25,114 nt of DNA from NCBI GenBank assembly GCA_959018215.1, contig CAUEKL010000006.1, positions 1 to 25,114 of the forward strand, given 5' to 3'. Made by a program: the position numbers and the translations under genes. How positions within the stretch are numbered: position 1 is the stretch's first letter; the number at the start of each line of letters is the position of its first letter. The DNA comes from an uncultured Gemmiger sp. GTDB taxonomy: Bacteria > Bacillota > Clostridia > Oscillospirales > Ruminococcaceae. Positions 1 to 8,313 of this stretch are shown piece after piece. The notes under the pieces were generated by a model, which was not told the origin of the DNA, ran no database searches, and was given only the letters and a program-made list of their open reading frames with translations.

Positions 1-241
1 CTTTCTCTACCAGAGCCTTGATCTGTGCGGGATCACTGCAATCCGTACGGACAAAAACGGCATCGCCGCCTTGCGCAACGATCTCACCTGCCACCTTCTG
101 ACCCTGTTCCTCACTGCGTGCGGCCAGCACAACCTTCATACCGTTGGCGGCAAAAGCGCGTGCAATTGCTTCCCCAATGCCTCTGCTTGCGCCGGTCACA
201 ACGGCAACTTTGCCCTGTACGCTTTCAAAAGTAGCTTTCAT
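1..241 (-). CDS. SDR-family NAD(P)-dependent oxidoreductase, N-terminal part (runs off the window)
   Basis: Only the first 80 codons are in the window. The protein opens with a Rossmann nucleotide-binding fold: beta-strand KVAVVTGA followed by the glycine motif TGASRGIG at residues 16-23. The second strand VVLAARS (about residues 36-42) and an acidic turn VRTDCSD (about 63-69) follow. This is the classical short-chain dehydrogenase/reductase cofactor half; the YxxxK catalytic pair lies outside the window. The ATG at 241 has a GGGAGAA ribosome site just upstream. It is the last visible gene of the leftward sugar operon, 45 bases after the TIM-barrel isomerase, so it probably oxidises or reduces a sugar or sugar acid from that pathway. 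The SDR family call is firm; the substrate is unknown. Confidence 0.9.
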   Translation of the reverse strand, partial: MKATFESVQGKVAVVTGASRGIGEAIARAFAANGMKVVLAARSEEQGQKVAGEIVAQGGDAVFVRTDCSDPAQIKALVEK

Positions 242-286
242 TGGTATTTCTCCCTTCGCTCGTTTCACTCTGCCTTTTCTTCGATT

Positions 287-1138
287 TTATTCCGGAATCC
301 GGTTCAGAAATTGCGCACTGACCTGCGCGCTTTTCACCGGGCTGCCGTCGATCCAGTTGCGGTGGCTCTCCAGAATCACCGCGTCCACGTTGGCCTGCAG
401 GGCCTGTTCTAGCAGGCTGTCCAAGTCCATGTTGCCGGTGCCCAGTTCCATGCTGTCGGTTTTCAGGATGGGGGTCACGGCAGGGCCCTGCACTCGACTG
501 CCCCGGTCGTTGATGTGCCACAGCTTCATGCGATGGCCCAGCCGCTGCATCCAGGCCAGGGCGTTGGCGCCGCCCTCGGTAAACCAGTAGCTGTCGAACT
601 CAAAGTTCACAAACCGGGGATCGGTCTCCTCCAGCAAAATGTCATAGGCACGTTTTTGATCATTTACCCGGCGCAGCTCACAGTTATGGTTGTGGTAGAG
701 CAGCTCCACGCCCTCCTGCCGGAGGGCCTTCCCTGCTTTGTTCAGTCGGGAGGCCAACTCGCGCACGGCGGCTTCGTTCCCGTAGTCAAACCGATACATG
801 CCAGTGATGACCACATACTTGCTCCCGAAGCTCTGGACCTCCTGTACCACCGCTTTCGGGTCACGTTCCAGGCTGCCCAGGTCGGTGTGCAGGCTGACCA
901 CTGACAGGCCCGCCTCCTGTACCAGCTTGTGCCAGTCCAAATTGCCCCCCTTGCCCACCGGCATACCGGCGGCCTTGGTCAGCAACTTGACCATGAACCC
1001 GATGGGATGAATCATAAACCCGCACAGCTCGATACCGTCGTACCCGGCATTCTTGAGGGCGGCCAGCGTTTCCCGGGCCTGGGTTTCATTGTTCAGTACC
1101 GTTCCCAGCATAAATTGCTGGACTGCCTTTTTGGGCAT
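287..1138 (-). CDS. Sugar phosphate isomerase/epimerase-like TIM-barrel protein (xylose isomerase-like fold)
   Basis: A 283-residue protein of normal length for the xylose isomerase-like TIM-barrel family (AP-endonuclease 2 fold). Visible hallmarks are the first strand GYDGIELCG (32-40), YHNHNCEL with His149 and His151, FEFDSYW with Asp182, WHIND with His208, MELGTG with Glu231, and the C-terminal LESHRNW with Glu257. These acidic and histidine residues match the usual divalent-metal site. Such enzymes isomerise or epimerise sugars, inositols or keto-sugars in the cytoplasm. The start ATG has GGAGGGG eight bases upstream. That site overlaps the end of the GH43 gene, whose stop lies only three bases before this ATG, so translation is probably coupled. 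An SDR follows. The exact substrate is not recognisable; isomerase or keto-glycoside chemistry are both possible. Confidence 0.85.
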   Translation of the reverse strand: MPKKAVQQFMLGTVLNNETQARETLAALKNAGYDGIELCGFMIHPIGFMVKLLTKAAGMPVGKGGNLDWHKLVQEAGLSVVSLHTDLGSLERDPKAVVQEVQSFGSKYVVITGMYRFDYGNEAAVRELASRLNKAGKALRQEGVELLYHNHNCELRRVNDQKRAYDILLEETDPRFVNFEFDSYWFTEGGANALAWMQRLGHRMKLWHINDRGSRVQGPAVTPILKTDSMELGTGNMDLDSLLEQALQANVDAVILESHRNWIDGSPVKSAQVSAQFLNRIPE

Positions 1139-1141
1139 GGT

Positions 1142-2956
1142 TCACCCCTCCATTTTGATGATTTCGCCGGTGGTGATGCCGTTTTCGTTGAAGCTGTCCA
1201 CACAGACATAACACTCCTGACCGGCCATGAGGGTGGACAGGTTTACCTCGTCGGCACCATAAACCAGCCAGCTGTGGTAGAGTTTGTCGGGAGCAATGCC
1301 ATAGCGCACATTGCAGCCCTGCGCATCTTCCAGATGCTGCCAGTGCACCTTGCCGTCCAGCGGACTGACCCGCACAGCGGAGGCCCGGGCCCGGGCGGGT
1401 TTGTCCCCGTCCCCGTTGCCGAACACCCGCAGCCCGCTGATGCGCAGGGTTTGACCGTAGGGCAGCTCGCCGCCCGTCACCCGCACATACCGGGCACGGA
1501 TGCCTTCAGGGTATTCATAATATCCGTTGGAACATTCCCGGGCCACCGTTTCCCGGGCGGTCCAGGTGGCCCCATCCAGGCTGGTTTCCACCGTATAACG
1601 AGAAATCTGCGGTTGCAGTTCAATGTGCCGGGTCTTGCGGGCATCCCCGTAACTATCGGCGGGAAAGTCCACCACCACACCTTCATCGGCCAGATTCACC
1701 TGAATGGCCCGGATGTCCTGTTCTTTTTCCAGGTCCACGCAGAGCCACTGCCCGGGGGCATCGCTGCCCGCACTCCACCAGTCCCGGCAGGTCTCGTTCA
1801 CCGCCAGGGCCGGGTTGCTGCCCGCTGCCGTGGAAGAAGCCGTGACCGGCTTGCGGTAGCTCAGCAGCATCCATTCCGGCTGCCAGTTTGCGGCATCAAA
1901 GGGGCCCGCCGGGATGCGATGAGGATAATCGGCAAAATTCTGATTGCAATACAACACTCCGTCCCGGTCGAACCCCGCCGGGAACAGCCCCACCCGGCGC
2001 TCGAAGTCGTGGTTGACCGAGATGCGCATGGTGGCGGCATGCCAGTAGTTGCCGTACTGGTCTGCGATGGTGCTGCCGTGGCCCGCACCGGTCATGAATC
2101 CGCCGGGCACCACTGAGAAGGGGTTGGAGGTCTGCAGGGTGAAGGGTCCCAGCGGAGAATCCGACGTATAGACGCCGTCGGCGTAGGTGTTGTACTGGGT
2201 GCCGGGGCAGGCATACTGCAGGTAGTAGGTGCCGTTGTGCTTGGTCATGTAGGCACCCTCGATGTAGGGCTTGCCCACCGCGAAGAACATGGCAGCCAGG
2301 TCGTCGGTGCTCATGCCGGGGATGTGCTGCATCTCCGGAGGAAATTCCAGTTTGCCGGTGGCGGGATTGTAGTGCTGTTTCAGCGCCTGGTACACCACAC
2401 TGGCCTCCCGGTCCACCACCCCATTGTCGCCGGGGCGCTCGTAACCAAGGGACTCTTCCTGCCCGAAGATCAGTTCCTTCTTTTCCCCGATGGGGGTCAT
2501 GGTTTTGGGGTCCATCTCCACGCCCCAGATGGGGGTGGTATTGGAGCAGCCCCAGTAGAGATATACCCGGCCGTCATCGTCCCGGAACAGGTCGGGATCC
2601 CAGAAGGCGAAGGGCGCGCTGACCTGCTCAAAGGGTTCGTACAAAGGGTCCTTGGAACGCAGGATCGGGCAGTTTTTCCCCTTGCGGCTGGCGCAGAAAT
2701 ACAGGTACTCCCCCACCTGCCGTACATCGGGGGCATAGTCGTAGATCAACAGCCCCGGGTCGGGGTGGAATTCCCAGTGCAGCAGGTCGTCGGAGTACCA
2801 GAACCCCGCCGACATAGAGACAAACAGGTAGTATTTCTCCTTGAAAAACACCAGCGTAGGATCAGCGCCCTCCCGGAAGCCCTCAACGCGGGAACCTTCC
2901 TTCATATGCTGGTAGCGGTAACCCAAATCCAGGGGATTACAGTAGGTCTGCTTCAT
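1142..2956 (-). CDS. GH43 glycoside hydrolase with F5/8-type C and FnIII-like C-terminal domains
   Basis: A 604-residue protein with no signal peptide, so probably cytoplasmic. Residues about 1-355 form a GH43 five-bladed propeller. The putative catalytic base is Asp32 in GADPT, the pKa-modulating Asp lies in WDPDLF (119-124), and the general acid is Glu233 in YIEGAY. A discoidin-like F5/8 type C carbohydrate-binding domain (about 362-515) follows, with an FnIII-like module at about 520-600. GH43 enzymes remove arabinofuranose, xylose or galactose units; the subfamily is not clear here. I chose the ATG at 2956 over the GTG at 2965 because AAGGAG sits eight bases before the ATG but directly abuts the GTG. 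The upstream GH2 gene ends at 2962, so the two are tightly coupled in one operon. Confidence 0.9.
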   Translation of the reverse strand: MKQTYCNPLDLGYRYQHMKEGSRVEGFREGADPTLVFFKEKYYLFVSMSAGFWYSDDLLHWEFHPDPGLLIYDYAPDVRQVGEYLYFCASRKGKNCPILRSKDPLYEPFEQVSAPFAFWDPDLFRDDDGRVYLYWGCSNTTPIWGVEMDPKTMTPIGEKKELIFGQEESLGYERPGDNGVVDREASVVYQALKQHYNPATGKLEFPPEMQHIPGMSTDDLAAMFFAVGKPYIEGAYMTKHNGTYYLQYACPGTQYNTYADGVYTSDSPLGPFTLQTSNPFSVVPGGFMTGAGHGSTIADQYGNYWHAATMRISVNHDFERRVGLFPAGFDRDGVLYCNQNFADYPHRIPAGPFDAANWQPEWMLLSYRKPVTASSTAAGSNPALAVNETCRDWWSAGSDAPGQWLCVDLEKEQDIRAIQVNLADEGVVVDFPADSYGDARKTRHIELQPQISRYTVETSLDGATWTARETVARECSNGYYEYPEGIRARYVRVTGGELPYGQTLRISGLRVFGNGDGDKPARARASAVRVSPLDGKVHWQHLEDAQGCNVRYGIAPDKLYHSWLVYGADEVNLSTLMAGQECYVCVDSFNENGITTGEIIKMEG

Positions 2957-2961
2957 GGTGT

Positions 2962-5145
2962 TCACTCCTTAGAAATGCTCTGCAGCACACGGTTGAGCTG
3001 CTTAATATCCTCAATGTCGGTGCCGGCCTGCCTGAGCATGCCCTCAATGGTCATCCGCTGCATGGCCCGCTGCATCATAGCCACCAGAGCCGGGTTGTCC
3101 TTGACGGCGGCCGCTACATCCCCCCGGGAGGCGGCGGCCTTATCACCGATTTGCTTGAGGATGGGGCCCACCTTGGCATCGGCCATAGCAGCGGCCATGT
3201 TGTCCTTGACGCTCCAGCAGGTCTCGTCCAGCTCGTCGTCGAACCAGTTGGTTACTTCCCGCCGGTTGGCCATGGCGTAGGCCGGGTTGGGGGTATCCAC
3301 CCGGTTCACCAGAATCACACTGGAATAGCCGCCTGCCCGGGCCTCGATGGAATGTTTGCCGGTAATGGGCACCCGGAAGGTAAACACTTTATCCCCCTGC
3401 TTTGTCTCCTGCAGCCTTCCATCCACATAGAGAGCCACTTCCGGCAGGTTGGAGTAGACCTTCACTTCGGTGACATCCTCGGCCCGGTCCACATACCGGC
3501 TGCCGCAGGTGTGCACAAAGGCATCCTTGCTCCAGTATGCCTTGTAAAGGTAGAAGGCATCCTTTTTGATCTTGCGGTCAAAGGTGACAAGCCCTTTCTG
3601 GTTTTCGCCGTTCTTGCCGCCTTCGTCCCGGCCATCGGCGGCAAAGTCAAACATATTCCAGACGTGAGTGGCCCACAACCAGGGACGTTCCGCAATCATT
3701 TTTGCCATGTGCTCATGATAGACGCATTGGTATGTCTCGGTATAATCGCCCCGTTCGGGGGCGGAAGTCTGGTAGGCGGGGTTGGCATCGGCACCATACT
3801 CACTGAAGCCGATACACCGGTCGGGATACTTGGCATGGTATTCGTCAAAGAAGTCGTCGTTCTGGTCCAGTTCGCCAAGGTACCAACCGAAATAGAGGTT
3901 ATAGCTGTTCACATCAGGGATTTCCAAAATGGGGCTGGTGATTTCCAGCATAAAGACGTTGGCCATGGTAGTGGGCCGGGTGGGATCCAGACGATGGGCC
4001 AGGTCGTTGAGAGCACGGTGGTTTTCCAGCAGTTCCTCATTCACCGGGCTGGCAGCAGTGATTTCGTTGGAAAGCCCCCACACCGCGATGCAGGGATGGT
4101 TGTAATTCTGGACGATGAGCTCCTCCATCTGGGTCAGGGTGTTGGCCCGGCCATTATGCATGTGCATCGTGATGTAGGGAATCTCGGCCCAGATGACCAG
4201 GCCCTTCTCGTCACACAGGTCATAGAAGGCCTGGGCGTGCTGATAGTGGGCCAGCCGGATGGTGTTGGCGCCCATTTCCAGAATCAGGGCCAGGTCCTCC
4301 TCCATCATCTCTTTGGTGATGGCAACGCCCACCCCCTTACGGTCCTGATGGCGGGAAACGCCCCGCAGCGGGTAGGAGCGGCCATTAAGGAAGAAGCCCT
4401 CTTGCGGGTCGATCTCGAATTTGCGGCAGCCGAACCGTGCGGACCGCGTTTCGCCGTTATCGAGGCTGGCAGTGACGGTGTACAGATACGGGTCGTCCAA
4501 ACCGTTCCACAGACGGGCATTTTCCAGCGTGAAAACAGCCTTGGCGGTACCGTTCTCCACCGGAGCGCTCATTTCCTGGCCATCCAGGGCAAAGCGCACC
4601 CTGTCGGCGTCCACCACAAGGGCCTCCACCGTCACCTCGCAGCGGCGGGTTGCCAGGTCGGTGACCACCGGGGTCACCTTCACCGGCACCGCCCCGTTTT
4701 CCTCCATAGCAAAGTGGGCGGCGGGTAAAATGTGCAGCGTCACATCCCGGTAGATGCCGCCGTAGAAGGTGAAGTCCGCCTTCTGGGGGTAGACGGTATC
4801 GTTGTCGCTGTTGTCCACCTCGACGGTGAGGTTGTTTGTGTCCTGCAGCACATCGGTGATATCCACCCGGAAGGTGGAATACCCGCCCTTGTGCTCGGCC
4901 ACCTTCTGCCCGTTCAGATTGACCACCGCTGTCATAGCTACGCCGTCAAACTGCAGCACCGCCCGGCCGCCTTCCGGCAGCCGGATAGCCGGCAGCTGAA
5001 GGGCGTAAGTACAGCTGCCACGGTAGTAATCGTTTCCGCCGTCTTGCCCATCCACCGCATTCCAGGTGTGGGGCAGGGTCACGGGTTCGCTGTGTTCCTC
5101 CTTGGTGAAGGTCCAGCCTGTATTCAATACGATCGTTTCACTCAT
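2962..5145 (-). CDS. GH2 beta-galactosidase/beta-glucuronidase-type enzyme with helical C-terminal extension
   Basis: A 727-residue retaining glycosidase without a signal peptide. Domain order: jelly-roll sugar-binding domain (about 1-145, with YRGSCTY and GGIYRDV), Ig-like domain (about 150-245), and TIM barrel (about 250-540). The predicted acid/base is Glu361 in GLSNE and the nucleophile Glu449 in FSEYG. An Ig-like domain (about 555-615) is followed by about 100 mostly helical residues, rich in Ala, Lys and Met, not typical of LacZ or GusA. The reaction is hydrolysis of beta-galactosides or related beta-glycosides; specificity is open. The ATG at 5145 has AAGGAG eight bases upstream and was preferred to the GTG nine bases earlier. 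It lies downstream of the symporter across a strong hairpin, and directly precedes the GH43 gene. Confidence 0.92.
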   Translation of the reverse strand: MSETIVLNTGWTFTKEEHSEPVTLPHTWNAVDGQDGGNDYYRGSCTYALQLPAIRLPEGGRAVLQFDGVAMTAVVNLNGQKVAEHKGGYSTFRVDITDVLQDTNNLTVEVDNSDNDTVYPQKADFTFYGGIYRDVTLHILPAAHFAMEENGAVPVKVTPVVTDLATRRCEVTVEALVVDADRVRFALDGQEMSAPVENGTAKAVFTLENARLWNGLDDPYLYTVTASLDNGETRSARFGCRKFEIDPQEGFFLNGRSYPLRGVSRHQDRKGVGVAITKEMMEEDLALILEMGANTIRLAHYQHAQAFYDLCDEKGLVIWAEIPYITMHMHNGRANTLTQMEELIVQNYNHPCIAVWGLSNEITAASPVNEELLENHRALNDLAHRLDPTRPTTMANVFMLEITSPILEIPDVNSYNLYFGWYLGELDQNDDFFDEYHAKYPDRCIGFSEYGADANPAYQTSAPERGDYTETYQCVYHEHMAKMIAERPWLWATHVWNMFDFAADGRDEGGKNGENQKGLVTFDRKIKKDAFYLYKAYWSKDAFVHTCGSRYVDRAEDVTEVKVYSNLPEVALYVDGRLQETKQGDKVFTFRVPITGKHSIEARAGGYSSVILVNRVDTPNPAYAMANRREVTNWFDDELDETCWSVKDNMAAAMADAKVGPILKQIGDKAAASRGDVAAAVKDNPALVAMMQRAMQRMTIEGMLRQAGTDIEDIKQLNRVLQSISKE

Positions 5146-5173
5146 GGAAAACACTCCTTCTCTGGTCTTAGGG

Positions 5174-5208
5174 CAAAAACCGAAAGGGGCAAACCCTTTC
5201 GGTTTTTG
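5174..5208 (-). terminator. Strong intrinsic hairpin between symporter and GH2 genes
   Basis: A perfect 15-bp stem (5174-5188 with 5194-5208) around a five-base loop. The A-rich and T-rich edges give a run of five U on either strand. It lies eight bases beyond the symporter stop and before the GH2 start, inside what otherwise looks like one operon. It may stop most transcripts after the symporter or act as a partial attenuator, since no clear separate GH2 promoter is visible. Confidence 0.85.
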
Positions 5209-5215
5209 TGTGGGT

Positions 5216-6703
5216 TTACTTCAACTGTTCGGCAAAAAGCTCGGCCCGGGCAGCGGCTTTCTTTTCAGCGATGCGCTTCTGTACATGGACCATCTCTTCC
5301 TTGGTCAGAGGGCAGTCGCGCATAGCCACCAAGGTAATGATCCATCCGATGATGGGCAGGCCAAACTTGAGGAACATGGCCATCCAGAAGATGGAGGTGG
5401 TGCAGGGATCGGTGGGCTGAGGCATGGTGGTGGTGTAACCCAGCAGCGCCACAGCACCGGTAGCAATGACCGCCGCGAAGGAGGTAATGAGCTTGTCCAC
5501 CAGGCTGTAAGTGCCGGAAACCACCGCCGGGATGTACCGGCCGGAGCGATCCAGCTCAAAGTCGATAGCATCGGCCATGTAAGAGGTATTGGAGGTAGTA
5601 ATGCACATGTTGGAACCGTTGAGCAACAGGTTCAGTACTGTATTGATGATCATTTCAGAACTGCCTATGACGCCAATTCGAGTCGGGTCGATGGACAGGA
5701 AAAAGACCACCAATACCACCGTGATGGCCATGCTGACATATGTCCAGGTCACAATTCCCTTCTTGCTGCCGTGCTTGCCCACATATTTGGCACCAAAGGC
5801 TGCAAAGAAGATGGAGGGCACCATGCTGATGACCGTCAGGATGGTGGCCAGGCCCATGTTGCCGATGATGATGCCGTTGAACAGGGTGTTGATGACGGCC
5901 TGACTGGCCACTTGCTGGGCCAATTTGTCCGAGGCGTTGGAGGCAATGTAGCATTGCAGAGGTTTGTTGTGCATCAGCACTTCGATAATATCCCCCATTT
6001 TCAGCGGCTCAGACTTCTTGGTTCCCAGAAAAGTTTCGGGCTTGTCGTACGAGGATACGCCCAGGCAGACCAGCAGGGTGCCCACTGCGGCCACGACCAG
6101 CGTGATGGCGCAGGCAGCAGAGAGGAAGGCCTGGTTGTACTGGCCGCCGAACATAGGCAGCAGCACTACGTTCATCACCATGGACATGGCCATGGGCACC
6201 AGATAATTGAAAGCGGTAGTCCAGACGCCGATGGTGGGGCGCTGGGTGGGGTCGTTGGTCATGATGGCGGGGATGGTCTGGGCTGTCATGTTGGTGACGG
6301 TGTAGCCAATGACGTAGCCCACATAGAGCAAAACAAAGACCGGCAGACCCAATCCTTTGGAAGAGAAGCCGGTGAACATACCGTAGAGGGCAGCCGCCTC
6401 AATGAGATAGCCAACCACCAGCAAAATACGCAGCTTGCCGAATCGGGTGTTGACCCGGTCATACACAAAGGCCAGAAGTGGGTCGGTGATCGCGTCCAGA
6501 ATACGGGAGCAGGTCAGGATAATGCCCACTGCGGCGGTTGTGATGCCGTACCCGATACTGGCCGAATAGCTGGCCATACCAATCAGAGAGTAAACGCTCA
6601 TACCCACAAGGCCATTGCAGGCGTAGCAGATAATTTGCCAGAGCTTGGCGCGGCGGTACTGGACGCCGTCGATTTCGCTGGCGCTGAGATGTTTTTTTGC
6701 CAT
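5216..6703 (-). CDS. GPH/MelB-family cation:sugar symporter (MFS-related)
   Basis: A 495-residue, very hydrophobic protein with about 12 membrane helices, the normal size of glycoside-pentoside-hexuronide:cation symporters. The helix-2 signature SRILDAITDP (66-75) carries Asp70 and Asp74, matching the cation-site aspartates of MelB, followed by the cytoplasmic loop YDRVNTRFGK. A second conserved stretch, TSNTSYMADAIDFE, precedes the second-half loop. It imports a glycoside or short oligosaccharide with Na+ or H+. The ATG at 6703 has AAGGAGG upstream. It is the first gene of the leftward operon that continues with GH2, GH43, isomerase and SDR, and is divergent from the GH1 gene, so its cargo is probably the substrate of these enzymes. 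Confidence 0.92.
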   Translation of the reverse strand: MAKKHLSASEIDGVQYRRAKLWQIICYACNGLVGMSVYSLIGMASYSASIGYGITTAAVGIILTCSRILDAITDPLLAFVYDRVNTRFGKLRILLVVGYLIEAAALYGMFTGFSSKGLGLPVFVLLYVGYVIGYTVTNMTAQTIPAIMTNDPTQRPTIGVWTTAFNYLVPMAMSMVMNVVLLPMFGGQYNQAFLSAACAITLVVAAVGTLLVCLGVSSYDKPETFLGTKKSEPLKMGDIIEVLMHNKPLQCYIASNASDKLAQQVASQAVINTLFNGIIIGNMGLATILTVISMVPSIFFAAFGAKYVGKHGSKKGIVTWTYVSMAITVVLVVFFLSIDPTRIGVIGSSEMIINTVLNLLLNGSNMCITTSNTSYMADAIDFELDRSGRYIPAVVSGTYSLVDKLITSFAAVIATGAVALLGYTTTMPQPTDPCTTSIFWMAMFLKFGLPIIGWIITLVAMRDCPLTKEEMVHVQKRIAEKKAAARAELFAEQLK

Positions 6704-6750
6704 ACGGTTTTTCCTCCTTAAAAGTGTGCAACGGTTTTGTTTGTACTCTC

Positions 6751-6759
6751 ACTATAGCA
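6751..6759 (-). promoter_or_regulatory. Extended -10 promoter element for the symporter operon
   Basis: Read leftward, TGC followed by TATAGT makes an extended -10 about 48 bases before the symporter ATG. No well-spaced -35 is present: TTGACT at 6784-6779 is 22 bases away, which suggests activator dependence, plausibly on a neighbouring AraC protein. Confidence 0.55.
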
Positions 6760-6856
6760 GACCGCCATCGCAAGAAAGAGTCAATTTTCAGCAAATCGGT
6801 GCAATTATTCATGTAATTTCCCTGTATAATCTATTTTTTACCCCTTATTTTCAATT

Positions 6857-6891
6857 TTTACACCATAAGAATCCGACAGGTATGGTATGAT
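6857..6891 (+). promoter_or_regulatory. Probable promoter of the GH1 gene
   Basis: An extended -10 (TGG then TATGAT, 6883-6891) lies about 50 bases before the GH1 ATG. A TTTACA at 6857-6862 is well spaced (18 bases) from the overlapping TATGGT. A second -10-like TATAAT occurs at 6825-6830. The 6704-6942 interval is the divergent control region of both arms and holds no gene. Confidence 0.5.
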
Positions 6892-6942
6892 ACGGACAAG
6901 CAAATGGACTTTGGCGTCTCGATAATAAAAGGAGGATTATCC

Positions 6943-8244
6943 ATGCAGAAATTTGCAAAAGGATTTCTGGTGGGTGCTGCCACTGCGGCCCACCAGGTGG
7001 AAGGAAACAACATCCATTCCGACTACTGGGCCCAGGAACAGCTGCCCCACTCCAGCTTTGCCGAACCCAGCGGCATCGCCTGTGACCATTATAATCGATA
7101 TGAGGAAGATATCCGATTGCTTGCCGAAGCCGGACTCAACGCCTACCGCTTTTCCATTGAGTGGGCGCGTATCGAGCCGGAGGAAGGAAAGTTTGATGCC
7201 GGTGAAATGGAACATTACCGCCGGGTTATTGCCTGCTGTAAGGCCCATGGGGTAGAGCCGGTAGTGACCCTGCTGCATTTCACCAGCCCCAGGTGGCTGA
7301 TCGCCAAAGGCGGCTGGGAGGCCGAGTCCACCATCTCCTATTTCAAGCGGTATGTCACGTATGTAATGGAACAGCTGGGCGATGCGCTGCACTATGTCTG
7401 CACCATCAACGAAGCCAACATGGGGCTGCAGCTGGCAGCCATCTCCAAGCGGTTCCGGCTGATGGCCGAACAGGCGGCCAGGAACGCTGCCGCTGCTGGC
7501 AAATCCGCCGAGGGTACCGTGCAGGTGGGCATGAATTTCCAGAAGATGATGGAAAACATGAAATATGCCGCCGCTGAAAACGCCGGTGTCTTTGGGGACC
7601 CGCAGCCCAAAATCTTTGTCAGCGAGCGTACCCCCGAAGGAGATCTGCTGGTTATGCGCGCCCACACCGCCGCCCGGGAGGCCATCCGGGCCATCTGCCC
7701 ACATGTAAAGGTGGGCCTGACCCTTTCTCTCCATGACCTGCAGGCCCAATCGGGCGGAGAACCCTTTGCCGAGGCGGCCTGGAATGAGGAGTTTACCCAC
7801 TACCTGCCCCATATTCAGGGAGACGACTTTCTGGGCGTGCAGAACTACACCCGTACTCTGTACGGCCCCACCGGCCAGCTGCCCGCCCCCGAAGGTGCAG
7901 AACTGACCCAAATGGACTATGAATTCTATCCCCAGGCCCTGGAACATGTGCTGCGCAAGGTAGCCAAGGACTTCCACGGAGACCTGATTGTCACCGAGAA
8001 CGGCATTGCCACCGCCGATGACACTCGTCGGGCAGCTTTTATCGAGCAAGCCCTGGCCGGGGTACAGCGTTGTGTAGCCGACGGTCTGCCGGTGAAGGGA
8101 TACTTCCACTGGAGCCTGATGGACAATTTTGAGTGGCAGAAAGGTTTTGCCATGAACTTCGGGCTGATTGCCGTGGACCGAACCACCATGGCCCGCACGC
8201 CCAAGCCCAGTCTGGCAGTGTTGGGCAGTTACGCTGGCGAATAA
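6943..8244 (+). CDS. GH1 family beta-glycosidase (beta-glucosidase-like)
   Basis: A 433-residue TIM-barrel enzyme, slightly short for GH1 (usually 440-480), without a signal peptide. Visible GH1 features are GAATAAHQVEG (11-21), RFSIEWARIEP (69-79), the acid/base Glu157 in TINEAN, the nucleophile Glu352 in VTENG, and the substrate loop SLMDNFEW (391-398). The motif is NEA instead of the near-universal NEP. The enzyme hydrolyses beta-linked glucosides, galactosides or similar substrates; 6-phospho-glycosides are less likely because a symporter rather than a PTS lies next door. An in-frame ATG occurs 13 codons earlier, but AAGGAGG seven bases before 6943 fixes the start. It is divergent from the symporter operon and followed by its own terminator and an AraC regulator. 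Confidence 0.92.
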   Translation: MQKFAKGFLVGAATAAHQVEGNNIHSDYWAQEQLPHSSFAEPSGIACDHYNRYEEDIRLLAEAGLNAYRFSIEWARIEPEEGKFDAGEMEHYRRVIACCKAHGVEPVVTLLHFTSPRWLIAKGGWEAESTISYFKRYVTYVMEQLGDALHYVCTINEANMGLQLAAISKRFRLMAEQAARNAAAAGKSAEGTVQVGMNFQKMMENMKYAAAENAGVFGDPQPKIFVSERTPEGDLLVMRAHTAAREAIRAICPHVKVGLTLSLHDLQAQSGGEPFAEAAWNEEFTHYLPHIQGDDFLGVQNYTRTLYGPTGQLPAPEGAELTQMDYEFYPQALEHVLRKVAKDFHGDLIVTENGIATADDTRRAAFIEQALAGVQRCVADGLPVKGYFHWSLMDNFEWQKGFAMNFGLIAVDRTTMARTPKPSLAVLGSYAGE

Positions 8245-8250
8245 ATCCGG

Positions 8251-8280
8251 AACGGGCTGTCTGTACGGCAGCCCGTTTTT
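8251..8280 (+). terminator. Intrinsic terminator of the GH1 gene
   Basis: Nine-bp stem AACGGGCTG (8251-8259) with CAGCCCGTT (8269-8277), followed by T residues, seven bases after the GH1 stop. The promoter of the next gene begins only a few bases later. Confidence 0.85.
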
Positions 8281-8282
8281 CA

Positions 8283-8291
8283 TGGTATAAT
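8283..8291 (+). promoter_or_regulatory. Extended -10 promoter of the AraC-type regulator gene
   Basis: TGG followed by a perfect TATAAT (8286-8291), 22 bases before the regulator ATG and abutting the GH1 terminator. The region at -35 is part of the terminator stem and is not a good match, as is usual for extended -10 promoters. The short leader just accommodates the ribosome site. Confidence 0.6.
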
Positions 8292-8313
8292 AACGGCAAG
8301 CGAGGTGATTCCG

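Noticed and set aside
929..4728. Long plus-strand frames (929-2116, 2237-3280, 3151-4728) opposite GH43 and GH2
   Set aside because: All are antisense shadows of GC-rich genes with intact catalytic motifs on minus; no ribosome sites or family features.
5066..6721. A 551-codon open frame on plus opposite the first symporter
   Set aside because: His/Gly/Asp-rich translation with no domain, exactly antisense to a clear symporter gene; a codon-bias shadow.
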